From positions 1-58,389 of the forward strand of contig BQML01000015.1 in the NCBI GenBank assembly GCA_022180565.1: DNA of 58,389 nt. The letters are read 5' to 3'. The stretch is from Bacteroidia bacterium. GTDB taxonomy: Bacteria; Bacteroidota; Ignavibacteria; UBA10030. The notes beneath the pieces were generated by a model. The model saw nothing but the letters and a program-made list of their open reading frames with translations. It made no database searches and was not told the origin of the DNA. The first letter of the stretch is position 1, and each line of letters starts with the position of its first letter. The translations under genes and the position numbers were made by a program. This document shows, piece after piece, positions 24,925 through 33,291 of the stretch.

Positions 24925-25682
24925 GACAGAGAGCCACGATAGTGTCCCGATTGAGGCGACTGTTGGGAAATGGACCGAATCTGCAATTCCTCGATCCGAA
25001 GGAGGCGTACGATCTCTGGGCAGAGACGTACGATGCGGCCGACGGGAATGTCTTGTTACACACCGAAGAACGGATCATCCGTCCACTCCTGGATTCCCTT
25101 CATCTTGCAGATGCCGAAATTCTCGACGCGGGATGCGGGACAGGACGTTACATGTTGCAGTTGCTGGAAAAGTGTCCGCGCAGACTCGTCGGCTTCGACA
25201 GCTCCTTGCGGATGCTGGACATCGCACAGGGAAAGTTTGCATCCAACAGCTCCCTCTCACTTGTCAACGCATCGTTCGCGAAGCTTCCTTTCCCATCAGG
25301 CCGGTTTGATCTTATCCTGAGTACGCTTGCGGTCGACCACGTGCCCGGCCTGGCCGGCATCATGCGCGAACTCACACGGGTGCTGAAATCCGGCGGAAGG
25401 ATCATACTGTCTTGCTTCCACCCTTTCGGCGCTCTTGCAGGCTGGAAGCGTACTTTTTCAGTGCATTTTCGTACCTATGCCGTTCGTTACATCCCCTATT
25501 CAGTGGCCGATTACCTGAACGCATTTTCGTCTGCCGGTCTCACCGTTGTCAGAGTCGAGGAACCCGTCATTGATGAAAGAGTCAAACATCTGTACACCGC
25601 CATGGGCAAAGAGGATTTCTACGAACGGTCCAAAGGCCATCCTTTGAGTCTGATCTTTGTGTTACAGAAGGCAATCTCATGA
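24921..25682 (+). CDS. SAM-dependent methyltransferase (class I)
   Basis: From GTG 24921 the protein has 253 residues. It shows AYDLWAETYDAADGN, the SAM-binding ILDAGCGTGRYMLQLL, VGFDSSLRMLDIAQ, LPFPSGRFDLILST and LKSGGRIILSCFHP, the standard order of class I methyltransferase motifs (like UbiE/BioC relatives). The acceptor is unknown. An ATG-started frame from 24648 overlaps the radical SAM gene by more than 270 nt and was rejected. The GTG gives the same 4 nt overlap seen elsewhere in this operon. The stop overlaps the amidohydrolase start by 4 nt (ATGA). Confidence 0.88.
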   Translation: MRQRATIVSRLRRLLGNGPNLQFLDPKEAYDLWAETYDAADGNVLLHTEERIIRPLLDSLHLADAEILDAGCGTGRYMLQLLEKCPRRLVGFDSSLRMLDIAQGKFASNSSLSLVNASFAKLPFPSGRFDLILSTLAVDHVPGLAGIMRELTRVLKSGGRIILSCFHPFGALAGWKRTFSVHFRTYAVRYIPYSVADYLNAFSSAGLTVVRVEEPVIDERVKHLYTAMGKEDFYERSKGHPLSLIFVLQKAIS

Positions 25683-26854
25683 TCATACGAGGCGGAACCA
25701 TCGTCTCATTTCAATCGCCCCTTCAGGCCGACATCGAGGTTATGGGTGAGACTCTAAGGTGCATACGAAGAGACATTCCCCGCAAGAGCGGAGAGCAAAT
25801 GATCGACGCGGACGGATGCTATGTTTTTCCCGCCCTCGTGAACTCCCATGACCATCTGGAATTCAACCTCTATCCGCGTCTGGGATCGCCGCCGTACCGC
25901 AATGCCTATGAATGGGGCCGTGATCTTCATGCGCGGTCTCCCGATATCATCCGGTCCATCGAACGCATTCCGCTCGCCTTGCGCTCCTGGTGGGGAGCTT
26001 GGAAGAATCTCTTTTCCGGTGTGACTGTTGTCGTTCACCATGGACGACTGGGATTTCTTCAAAAGCGTTCCCTGCCGGTCTCCGTCCCATCGCAGATGAG
26101 TATCGCCCATTCCCTGGAATTCGAAGACGACATTGAGCATTCGATTCGAAAGAGACGACGGGGACGTCCTTTCGTTCTCCATGTGGCGGAGGGGACCGAT
26201 GAGACGGCGAGGCGCGAAATTCGGGTGTTGAAGGAGCTGGGAGGATTGGATCGGGACACGGTAATTGTTCACGCGGTAGGAGCCGCCAATGGAGATGCGG
26301 GGGAACTCCACGCGAGTGGTGCGGCGGTGGTGTGGTGTCCATCATCCAACTTGTACCTGTTCGGCGCTACCGCCCCGGTGCACACCTATCTCCCCAACGT
26401 GAGAATCGCGCTCGGAACGGACTCCACGTTGACGGGCGTTCCCACCCTTTTCGAGGAACTGCGCATCGCACACGGCTCTTCCAGTCTTCCGAAAGAGCTG
26501 ATTGCGAAGATGGTGACTGTCTTGCCGAAGCAAATCTTCGGACTTCCGACGGGCACGGGGGAACTTCAAGAGGGAGGCAGCGCAGATTTTTTCCTTGTTC
26601 GCCAGACACGCAACGATCCTGTGGATCAGCTGTTTTCCCTTGAGCCAGAGGACATTCTTCTGCTCGTTCGTCGCGGCAAGCCGCTCTTTTGGGATTCCGG
26701 GTTTCGCGGAGTCTCTTTCGAGAGCAGCGGTTCTGCAAGACTGCGAATGCGGGGGACCGTGAAGGTCATTCCTGACCGCAAGTTTTCCGGTCGGTTCAAA
26801 TTGCTTCGGCATTCTCTCAAACACTACCCGTACCTTCAGGGCCTTGAATCATGA
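25679..26854 (+). CDS. Metal-dependent amidohydrolase (cytosine deaminase/chlorohydrolase-like)
   Basis: The 391-residue protein opens with IIRGGTIVSFQSP and has an HxH pair at 57/59 (SHDHLEF), His168 and Glu171 (LHVAEG), His198 (IVHAVG) and Asp248 (LGTDSTLTG), the ligands of a mononuclear amidohydrolase of the ATZ/TRZ or guanine/cytosine deaminase type. It would hydrolyse a C-N or C-halogen bond: a deaminase, deacetylase or ring-opening enzyme. Its presence inside a string of radical SAM and methyltransferase genes suggests it trims or deaminates the pathway intermediate. Overlaps of 4 nt on both sides tie it to the operon. The substrate is unknown. Confidence 0.83.
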   Translation: MIIRGGTIVSFQSPLQADIEVMGETLRCIRRDIPRKSGEQMIDADGCYVFPALVNSHDHLEFNLYPRLGSPPYRNAYEWGRDLHARSPDIIRSIERIPLALRSWWGAWKNLFSGVTVVVHHGRLGFLQKRSLPVSVPSQMSIAHSLEFEDDIEHSIRKRRRGRPFVLHVAEGTDETARREIRVLKELGGLDRDTVIVHAVGAANGDAGELHASGAAVVWCPSSNLYLFGATAPVHTYLPNVRIALGTDSTLTGVPTLFEELRIAHGSSSLPKELIAKMVTVLPKQIFGLPTGTGELQEGGSADFFLVRQTRNDPVDQLFSLEPEDILLLVRRGKPLFWDSGFRGVSFESSGSARLRMRGTVKVIPDRKFSGRFKLLRHSLKHYPYLQGLES

Positions 26855-27783
26855 GGAATGGCTTTCCCGAGTATGCATGTCCACACTGTGGCGGCCAACT
26901 TCTGAAGGAAGGCGACACCATGCTGTGCCCCGGCGATTCGCTTGTGTTTCCGACTTTCAAAGGAATTCCCGATTTTATTCTACCGGAGCGACGCGCTACC
27001 ATCGAGCGTTACCTGACGGCCTATCGCGCCGTCCGTTCCCGCGAACAGTGGCCCTGTGCAAGCCGTCAGGCTTTTGAGCGCCTGCCGTTTGCATCCTGCG
27101 CGGATCCCAATGCGTCTGTCTGGCGTTTGCGCGGACGAACGTTTCACACATTGCTTGCAGATCTGGAGCAACGGTTTGGAACACGGCCATTACGAATCCT
27201 CGATGCCGGTGCCGGAAACGGCTGGTTGTCGTATCATTTGAGCCGACGGAAGCACCATGTTGTTGCTCAGGACATTCTCGTGAACAGCGGAGACGGATTG
27301 GCGACGGTGCGTGATTTCTATGGTGATCCCGTTCCCATCGTTTTAGTCCGCGCGGAATTCGACTTTCCTCCCTTCATGCCGCGTTCGTTTGATGTGATCA
27401 TTTTTAATGCGTCCCTCCATCATGCGCCAGATCCTTACGGGACAATTGTACGAACAATGAATCTCCTCGATGAGAAGGGAGCATTGTATATCACCGATTC
27501 GCCGGAATTCCGCGATTCCCGCGATGGAGAGTTAATGCTCGCTCAACGGGCAAGAGAATTTTCCCTCCGGCATTCCATGGATTTTCCATCCGGGGGAAAA
27601 GGATATCTTCTTTCGCGCGAGATGGAACAGCTGCGGCACCGTTACCCCGTTGAACGCAAAGACATTCCCTTTGGTCTCGCGTTCACGGTCCGGCGTATGA
27701 TCACCAGAATCCGTCTTCGTCGGCGCGCCGCTTCATTTCCGTTTTATGTCATCACGAGACCCTCTCTTCCCCGCTCGGCATGA
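26851..27783 (+). CDS. Methyltransferase with N-terminal zinc-ribbon-like segment
   Basis: The 310-residue protein starts with a Trm112-like segment (CPHCGGQL at 10-17, a third Cys at 26 in LCPGD, then FPTFKGIPDFIL). The usual fourth Cys is replaced, so the metal site may be incomplete. After a variable stretch, the SAM-binding ILDAGAGNGWLSYHL (about 117-131), DVIIFNASLHHAPDP and LLDEKGALYITDSP define a class I methyltransferase. Proteins of this plan are common in bacterial secondary metabolism and polysaccharide clusters. Start and stop each overlap neighbours by 4 nt. Confidence 0.82.
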   Translation: MRNGFPEYACPHCGGQLLKEGDTMLCPGDSLVFPTFKGIPDFILPERRATIERYLTAYRAVRSREQWPCASRQAFERLPFASCADPNASVWRLRGRTFHTLLADLEQRFGTRPLRILDAGAGNGWLSYHLSRRKHHVVAQDILVNSGDGLATVRDFYGDPVPIVLVRAEFDFPPFMPRSFDVIIFNASLHHAPDPYGTIVRTMNLLDEKGALYITDSPEFRDSRDGELMLAQRAREFSLRHSMDFPSGGKGYLLSREMEQLRHRYPVERKDIPFGLAFTVRRMITRIRLRRRAASFPFYVITRPSLPRSA

Positions 27784-28811
27784 ATCTGAGAGCATTCACA
27801 AGCGCCATTTCGTCAACGACCGCCTCGCTTCCGATCGTCATTCTTTATGTGACGTCAGCGTGTAATCTTCGGTGTATCACCTGTTCGTACCGCGATGCTC
27901 TGCCGAATGAACTTTCCTTGGAAGAATATGCTCGCCTTGCTCGGGAATTGCAGGGCCTTGGACTGCGGCATGTGGTTCTCTCGGGCGGTGAACCGCTTGT
28001 TCGGCGTGATGTTCCCGCCATCTGTAAAATCTTTGCGGCGCTCGGCGTGCGCCAATCTCTCCTGACCAACGGGCTCCTGTTGGAAAAGAGAATCGATGAA
28101 ATCTCAGAATTCCTGGACGAGATCATCGTGTCGCTGGACGCCCCGGATGCCGCGACGCACAACGACATCAGAGGGCTTGAGTGCTTCGACCAGATCCTGA
28201 GGGGGATCGAGGCGGTGAAGGGGCTTGTGCGCAGACCGATTCTTTCCCTGCGCATGGTCGTTCAACGAAAGAATTTCCGGCTGCTTGACGCCATGGTGGA
28301 TTTTGCGAAAAGCGCGGGAGTGGACCGGGTTTCGTTTCTTTCGGCGGACGTACGCTCAAGCGCCTTCCATCGGAACCATGCGGGTCCGGCCGCACCGGAA
28401 AGGGAGATCCTGCTAAGCGCGGAGGAATGCGGTGAATTCAGAGGGCTTATGGAGGCCCTCGTCGAGAGACGAAAACCGGAAATTCGATCCGGTTTCATCT
28501 CGGAATCTCCGGAAAAGCTCATGCATCTGGTTCGATATTTTGAGGCCTTTCATGGCCTTTCGGATTTTCCACGAAACTCGTGCAACGCGCCCAATGTCTC
28601 GACCGTCATCACATCAACCGGCGAACTTCTCCCCTGCTATTTTCTTCCGGCTTACGGGGATATACGCTCCGGGTCCCTGCAAGGTCAACTCAACAACGAC
28701 CTGGCCCGGTTCACAAGGATGCAGGTCAGAGCCTACACGCTGGAGCAATGCCGAAAATGCGTTTGTACCCTCAATGTCTCACCCTGGTCGGCTCTGGTCG
28801 GTAGGGTTTGA
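27780..28811 (+). CDS. Radical SAM protein with SPASM-like C-terminus
   Basis: The protein of about 343 residues has the iron-sulfur motif CNLRCITC (Cys 28, 32 and 35), then VVLSGGEPLVRRD and LLTNGLLL, the standard radical SAM core. The C-terminal region holds a set of cysteines (SCNAP at about 267, LPCYF at about 285, CRKCVC at about 323-328), resembling a SPASM or twitch domain for an auxiliary iron-sulfur cluster. Such enzymes modify peptides, sugars or cofactors. No precursor peptide gene is visible beside it. It is the last gene of the overlapping cluster; 72 nt separate it from cdd, which has its own promoter-like sequence. Confidence 0.87.
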   Translation: MNLRAFTSAISSTTASLPIVILYVTSACNLRCITCSYRDALPNELSLEEYARLARELQGLGLRHVVLSGGEPLVRRDVPAICKIFAALGVRQSLLTNGLLLEKRIDEISEFLDEIIVSLDAPDAATHNDIRGLECFDQILRGIEAVKGLVRRPILSLRMVVQRKNFRLLDAMVDFAKSAGVDRVSFLSADVRSSAFHRNHAGPAAPEREILLSAEECGEFRGLMEALVERRKPEIRSGFISESPEKLMHLVRYFEAFHGLSDFPRNSCNAPNVSTVITSTGELLPCYFLPAYGDIRSGSLQGQLNNDLARFTRMQVRAYTLEQCRKCVCTLNVSPWSALVGRV

Positions 28812-28822
28812 CCGGGCATTCG

Positions 28823-28851
28823 TTGCATTTCGGACATTTGTTGTATATCTT
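28823..28851 (+). promoter_or_regulatory. Putative promoter of the nucleoside salvage operon
   Basis: Plus strand: TTGCAT (28823-28828), 17 bp spacer, TATCTT (28846-28851), in the 72 nt gap before cdd. Predicted leader about 26 nt. Confidence 0.4.
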
Positions 28852-28883
28852 TTGCAGCCTGAACGAGCGGAAACCGACCGCGC

Positions 28884-29303
28884 ATGCAAAATACTCTCCG
28901 AAGCCTCATCCAAGCCGCCCGTAGGGCAAAACGCCGTGCCCACGTTCCCTATTCGAACTTCCACGTCGGTGCGGCATTGTTGACCGCTGACGGCAAAATT
29001 GTCACAGGGTGCAATGTCGAAAGTAGTAGTTACGGACTGACCATCTGTGCCGAACGCACAGCGATCTTCAAGGCGGTTTCGGACGGAAAAAAGCGCTTCA
29101 AGGCGATTGCCATAACTTCGGATGGGTCAGGAGCAACGCCGCCCTGCGGAGCGTGCAGACAAGTTCTATGGGACCTGGCGGGAAACATCACGGTTGTGTT
29201 GGATGGAAATTCCCGTAAACCCGTAGTGATGAAGCTTGAATCCCTCCTGCCTATCCCCTTTGAGGAAAAGCGGTTAACCCGTCGAAGGAAGGAAAGCTCC
29301 TAA
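28884..29303 (+). CDS. cdd: Cytidine deaminase
   Basis: The 139-residue protein has the homotetrameric Cdd pattern: PYSNFHVGAAL, the zinc site NVESSSYGLTICAERTAI (Cys-Ala-Glu with catalytic Glu) and PPCGACRQVL. It deaminates cytidine and deoxycytidine to uridine and deoxyuridine. It is the first gene of a salvage operon, and its TAA abuts the GTG start of tdk directly. Confidence 0.95.
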   Translation: MQNTLRSLIQAARRAKRRAHVPYSNFHVGAALLTADGKIVTGCNVESSSYGLTICAERTAIFKAVSDGKKRFKAIAITSDGSGATPPCGACRQVLWDLAGNITVVLDGNSRKPVVMKLESLLPIPFEEKRLTRRRKESS

Positions 29304-29879
29304 GTGGAAGGACTCCCACAAAACCTGGTTCCCAAGAATACGGGCTGGATTGAAGTGATTTGCGGTTGTATGTTCAGCGGGAAGACGGAGGAATTGATCA
29401 GACGATTGCGGAGGGCGCAAATCGCAAAACAGGAAGTTTCGATCTTCAAACCAAGAATTGACACGCGGTACAGCCCGGAGCACATTGTTTCCCACAGCGA
29501 TCAGTCTATCGTTTCCCATCCCGTCGACGATGCCTCGGAGATTCTAACCCTTGGGCTGGAAGCACAGGTCATCGGTGTTGACGAGGCACAGTTCTTCAAG
29601 CCGAACTTGGTGGATGTTTGCGAGACATTGGCCGGTCGGGGAAAGCGCGTTATCGTCGCAGGACTCGATCAGGACTACCGGGGAAAACCCTTTGAGCCGA
29701 TTCCGCAACTGCTTGCTGTAGCTGAGTATATCACCAAGACGCTCGCAATTTGCGTCGTATGCGGCAATCCCGCAGATCGCACGCAGAGAAAGACACACCA
29801 ACATGATCGGGTAGTCATCGGCGCAAAAGATATCTACGAGGCTCGTTGTCGCCGATGCTTTGAACCTCCCTCCGACTAA
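29304..29879 (+). CDS. tdk: Thymidine kinase (type II)
   Basis: The 191-residue protein has the P-loop ICGCMFSGKTEEL near residues 19-31, GVDEAQFF (Walker B-like, DEAQ), AGLDQDYRGKPF, and a C-terminal zinc site made by CVVC and CRRC. It phosphorylates thymidine and deoxyuridine. The GTG start lies immediately after the cdd stop with an AAGGAAGG ribosome site; no later ATG precedes the P-loop except the one within it (CMFSG). The nucleoside carrier gene follows after 12 nt. Confidence 0.95.
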   Translation: MEGLPQNLVPKNTGWIEVICGCMFSGKTEELIRRLRRAQIAKQEVSIFKPRIDTRYSPEHIVSHSDQSIVSHPVDDASEILTLGLEAQVIGVDEAQFFKPNLVDVCETLAGRGKRVIVAGLDQDYRGKPFEPIPQLLAVAEYITKTLAICVVCGNPADRTQRKTHQHDRVVIGAKDIYEARCRRCFEPPSD

Positions 29880-29891
29880 TTCTCAAACCCT

Positions 29892-31250
29892 ATGACGTTC
29901 GCATCTGTCGCACATGGCCTTCTCGGGATCGCCGTGCTCCTCGCAATTGCATGGCTCTTCTCCAACAACCGAACCCGCATCAATTGGCGACTCGTGGCAA
30001 CGGGCCTGCTCATTCAAGTCACCTTCGGTGTTCTCGTGATCAAAGGTGCCGATCTGGGCAGAATCTTTGGTCCATTGGGCTGGCCCAAAGCTTTTTTTGG
30101 ATACATCGCCGAAGGGTTCGTGGTAGTGCTTGGCTTTACGACGGAGGGCGCCCGATTTGTGTTTGGCAACCTCGCTCTCAGTCCTGGAACTTCAGACTCC
30201 CTCGGTTTTTACTTTGCATTTCAAGTACTTCCCACGATTATCTTCTTCTCTTGTTTAATGTCTGTTCTGTATTACCTCGGTATCATGCAGAAGGTCGTGC
30301 AGGGGATGGCCTGGATTATGGCGAGGCTCATGGGAACAAGCGGCGCTGAATCGCTGTCAAATACGGCCAACATTTTTGTAGGGCAGACCGAGGCTCCCCT
30401 CATGATTCGTCCTTTCATCGGCGACATGACAATGTCTGAGCTTCTGACGATCATGACCGGCGGCATGGCCACCATTGCAGGTGGTGTGATGGCCGCGTAC
30501 GTTCAGATGCTCGGTTATTCGTTTTCGCAGACCCATGGTGTCGGGATAGAGGAAGCCCAGGTGCTTTTCGCCGCCCAGCTTCTCGGAGCAAGCATCATGG
30601 CTGCTCCGGCGTCGCTTCTCATTTCAAAGATCATCTATCCCGAAACCGAGGAGCCCCTCACGAAGGGTTCGGTAAAGGTCAATGTGCAAAAGAACGCCTC
30701 CAACGTAATCGAAGCGGCCGCCTCCGGTGCAGGAGATGGCCTCCAATTAGCTCTCAATGTCGGCGCTATGTTATTGGCCTTTATAGCGTTGATTGCATTA
30801 ATCAATTATTTACTTGAGGGGCTTGGTGGTCTTTTGGGCGTGAATGAAGCCCTGATGCAACAATTCGGAAAGCCGTTAAATCTTCAGCTCCTGCTCGGCC
30901 TGGTGCTGCAGACTGTTGCCTACGCCATTGGGGTTCCTTCGGGTGAAGCATTGAATTTCGGAGCACTCATAGGGACGAAAGTAGTCCTGAACGAGTTTGT
31001 AGCGTATCTGGACATGTCTACGATGATTGCCGAGGGGAAGCTTATGACGGAAAAAGGCATTTCCATGGCTACATTTGCGTTGTGCGGGTTCGCGAATTTT
31101 TCCTCGATCGCCATTCAGATAGGGGGTTTAAGCCCTTTGGCGCCGCACAGGCGAAAGGATCTGGCCTCCCTGGGACTTCGGGCCGTTCTTGGGGGAACGC
31201 TTGCCACGCTGCTTACGGCCACGATTGCGGGTATCCTGGTCGGAGGGTGA
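29892..31250 (+). CDS. nupC: Concentrative nucleoside transporter (NupC/CNT family)
   Basis: The 452-residue integral membrane protein carries CNT signatures such as SLSNTANIFVGQTEAPLMIRP (split by substrate-binding residues) and the C-terminal FALCGFANFSSIAIQIGGL, with about ten hydrophobic segments. It imports nucleosides using the sodium or proton gradient. It lies between tdk and purine nucleoside phosphorylase, matching the pathway order: uptake, then cleavage or phosphorylation. Confidence 0.92.
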   Translation: MTFASVAHGLLGIAVLLAIAWLFSNNRTRINWRLVATGLLIQVTFGVLVIKGADLGRIFGPLGWPKAFFGYIAEGFVVVLGFTTEGARFVFGNLALSPGTSDSLGFYFAFQVLPTIIFFSCLMSVLYYLGIMQKVVQGMAWIMARLMGTSGAESLSNTANIFVGQTEAPLMIRPFIGDMTMSELLTIMTGGMATIAGGVMAAYVQMLGYSFSQTHGVGIEEAQVLFAAQLLGASIMAAPASLLISKIIYPETEEPLTKGSVKVNVQKNASNVIEAAASGAGDGLQLALNVGAMLLAFIALIALINYLLEGLGGLLGVNEALMQQFGKPLNLQLLLGLVLQTVAYAIGVPSGEALNFGALIGTKVVLNEFVAYLDMSTMIAEGKLMTEKGISMATFALCGFANFSSIAIQIGGLSPLAPHRRKDLASLGLRAVLGGTLATLLTATIAGILVGG

Positions 31251-31254
31251 GAGT

Positions 31255-32091
31255 GTGCGAGATTCCCTCGAAGCCGCAGCGAATGCAGCAAAGTTCGTGG
31301 CAGACCGTCTGGGCCGGAAACCCGAGGTCGCTTTAATTTTGGGCTCCGGACTGGGCGAGTTCGCCGAAACCCTTTCCGACGCCAACGTTCTCAACACGAA
31401 GGACGTCCCCCACTATCCCCCTTCCACTGTTCCCGGTCATGCCGGTCGCCTTGTTGCCGGGGTTCTCCGGGGGAATGACCGCCAATCCGGATCCCTCCTC
31501 GTTTTTCAGGGACGAACACATTTTTACGAATCTGGGCGGCTCGACGACGTGCTCTTTCCCGCGCGTCTTGCGCTCGCATTGGGGGTCACCACCCTTTTCG
31601 TAACGAATGCCGCCGGCGGGATCAGTCGGTCCCTTCGTCCGGGCGATCTGATGTTGATTCGCGACACAATCAATCTGACCTTCCTAAGAGTCCCAGTGCC
31701 CCCGGATGCACGACGCACCGGGCCCCCGGACATCTGCCATCCGCATCTTCGGCAAGCAATTACGGAAAGTGCGGCCCGGGAGAAGATACCACTCAAGGAA
31801 GGAGTGTACTGTTGGGTGAAGGGACCAAGCTACGAGACTGCCGCCGAGATCGACATGCTGGCGACGATCGGGGGAGATGCCGTCGGCATGTCAACGGTAC
31901 CCGAACTTCTTCTGGCCGCCCACTCGGGTGTCCGCACAGCGGGGATATCACTCATTTCAAATTTCGCCACAGGCCGCGGCGGAGGCATTCTCTCTCATGA
32001 GGAGGTCACCCAGACGGCGTCACGTGTCACAGCCACCTTCGTCCGGCTCCTGACCTCCACCCTTCTTTCCCTCACATCCCGGCCGGCTTGA
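31255..32091 (+). CDS. punA: Purine nucleoside phosphorylase (trimeric type)
   Basis: From GTG 31255 (GGAGGGTGAG site just before) the protein has 278 residues, the normal size. Motifs: LILGSGLGEFAE, VPGHAGRLVAG, FQGRTHFYE, VTNAAGGI, PSYETAAEIDML and GDAVGMSTVPE, typical of PNPs acting on inosine and guanosine. It releases the base and ribose-1-phosphate. A longer frame from 31189 lies inside the transporter gene and was rejected. Its 3' end overlaps the convergent DUF420 gene by 20 bp. Confidence 0.93.
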   Translation: MRDSLEAAANAAKFVADRLGRKPEVALILGSGLGEFAETLSDANVLNTKDVPHYPPSTVPGHAGRLVAGVLRGNDRQSGSLLVFQGRTHFYESGRLDDVLFPARLALALGVTTLFVTNAAGGISRSLRPGDLMLIRDTINLTFLRVPVPPDARRTGPPDICHPHLRQAITESAAREKIPLKEGVYCWVKGPSYETAAEIDMLATIGGDAVGMSTVPELLLAAHSGVRTAGISLISNFATGRGGGILSHEEVTQTASRVTATFVRLLTSTLLSLTSRPA

Positions 32092-32500
32092 GCTGGTACA
32101 ATATCACGTAGATCGCTACTCCGGTAACCGAGACGTACACCCACAGCGGGTAGGTCCACTTCGCAATCTTCCTATGCCGCTTGTCGTCACGCTTCAAACC
32201 CCTGCGAAGTGTGATGATCGCTAATGGCACGATCGCCGCCGCTGAGACAGAGTGCGTACCGAGAATGATGAGGTACACTGTCCTCAGCCATCCCGTTCCC
32301 CAAAAGGGCTGCGATCCGAACAATGTGTGATAGGTCAGGTACGACGCCAGAAAAACGCAGGATAGCGCAAACGTCCAGATCATGCACTTCCGATGCAGAT
32401 CAATCCTTCCCTTTTTGATCATCCGGTGGCCCGTGATCAAGAGGATGGCCGCGCTCAGGTTCAGGAGCGCGTTCAGTGCAGGCAGTGTGGTCGGACTCAC
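32072..32500 (-). CDS. DUF420 membrane protein, probable cytochrome oxidase assembly factor (CtaM/YozB-like)
   Basis: The 142-residue protein has four hydrophobic segments and conserved histidines (GHRMIKKGRIDLHRKCM, YHTLFG, GTHSVSA), the DUF420 pattern. The Staphylococcus/Bacillus relative CtaM/YozB is needed to mature the aa3-type oxidase. It is the last gene of a run with heme A and heme O synthases, which supports that role. It overlaps the ABC permease gene by 4 nt and the purine phosphorylase gene tail to tail by 20 bp. Confidence 0.82.
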   Translation of the reverse strand: MSPTTLPALNALLNLSAAILLITGHRMIKKGRIDLHRKCMIWTFALSCVFLASYLTYHTLFGSQPFWGTGWLRTVYLIILGTHSVSAAAIVPLAIITLRRGLKRDDKRHRKIAKWTYPLWVYVSVTGVAIYVILYQLKPAGM

Positions 32501-33291
32501 GGTTCACTCGACATAGGGGCGCTGGGAGTACGTTTGTGTACACGGCGGACGGCGAAAACGAGCACAAGAACCGTGAAGAGAAACAGGACGAGCAGCGAGG
32601 TACCAAATCCGGGGAGATCCACTCCGGCACCCGCGGTGAGCCCGTAGAGAGCCATCCGTGTCGCAGCTACGCCGTACGTCAGAGGGTTCCATCGCATGAC
32701 TTCGGCCACCCAGGGCGAAGAGCCGGTCATAGGAAAAAGTGCGCCCGAGAGGAGCCACATCGGCACAAGAAGGAGATTCATAACGGCATGGAAACCCTGT
32801 GTCGAGTCCATCGACCAGGCAATGAGAAAACCGAGCGATGAGAGTCCGAGAGCGACGATGAGCAGGAGGAGGAACGTCAGAACCATCGATCCGACAGTTG
32901 TGGAATCGATGACGGCAGGAGCAGCGGCAAGAAACACGGCGCCCTGGAGGGCAGCCAAAACAGTGATGCCGGCAACCTTGCCGAAAACGATTCCGAAGCG
33001 GCTGATCGGCGCGACAAGGACTGATTGGAGGAACCCATCCCGGCGGTCTTCGATGATCGAGATCGAGGAAAAGATCGAGGCGAAGAGGACGACGAGCACA
33101 AGTGTTCCGGGATAAAAATACTCCAGGTACGTCATGTCAGTAGATGCACCGGGATACTGGAAGGACCGATGGAGGCCAGAGCCAATCACGACCCAAAAGA
33201 GCATAGGCGAGGCGATCACGGCAATCATCCGGCTTCGTTGGCGGATGAAGCGAATCAACTCGCGCTGAAACAGAACTCTGACAGCGGTCAT
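32497..33291 (-). CDS. ABC-2 type transporter permease
   Basis: The 264-residue protein has about six membrane segments and the ABC-2 family motif around WLLSGALFPMTGSSPWVAEVMRWNP (cut here by loops), with the N-terminal VLFQRELIRFIRQRSR. It is the membrane partner of the ATPase encoded just before it, with a 4 nt overlap. Substrate unknown; because it is embedded among oxidase assembly genes, it may export something needed for oxidase or heme maturation, which is inference. Confidence 0.87.
   Translation of the reverse strand: MTAVRVLFQRELIRFIRQRSRMIAVIASPMLFWVVIGSGLHRSFQYPGASTDMTYLEYFYPGTLVLVVLFASIFSSISIIEDRRDGFLQSVLVAPISRFGIVFGKVAGITVLAALQGAVFLAAAPAVIDSTTVGSMVLTFLLLLIVALGLSSLGFLIAWSMDSTQGFHAVMNLLLVPMWLLSGALFPMTGSSPWVAEVMRWNPLTYGVAATRMALYGLTAGAGVDLPGFGTSLLVLFLFTVLVLVFAVRRVHKRTPSAPMSSEP

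Noticed and set aside
27780..28883. A ribosomal peptide precursor gene next to the SPASM-like radical SAM enzyme
   Set aside because: No short open frame with a ribosome site and leader-core pattern was found in the 72 nt gap after it; the upstream gene overlaps it by 4 nt.
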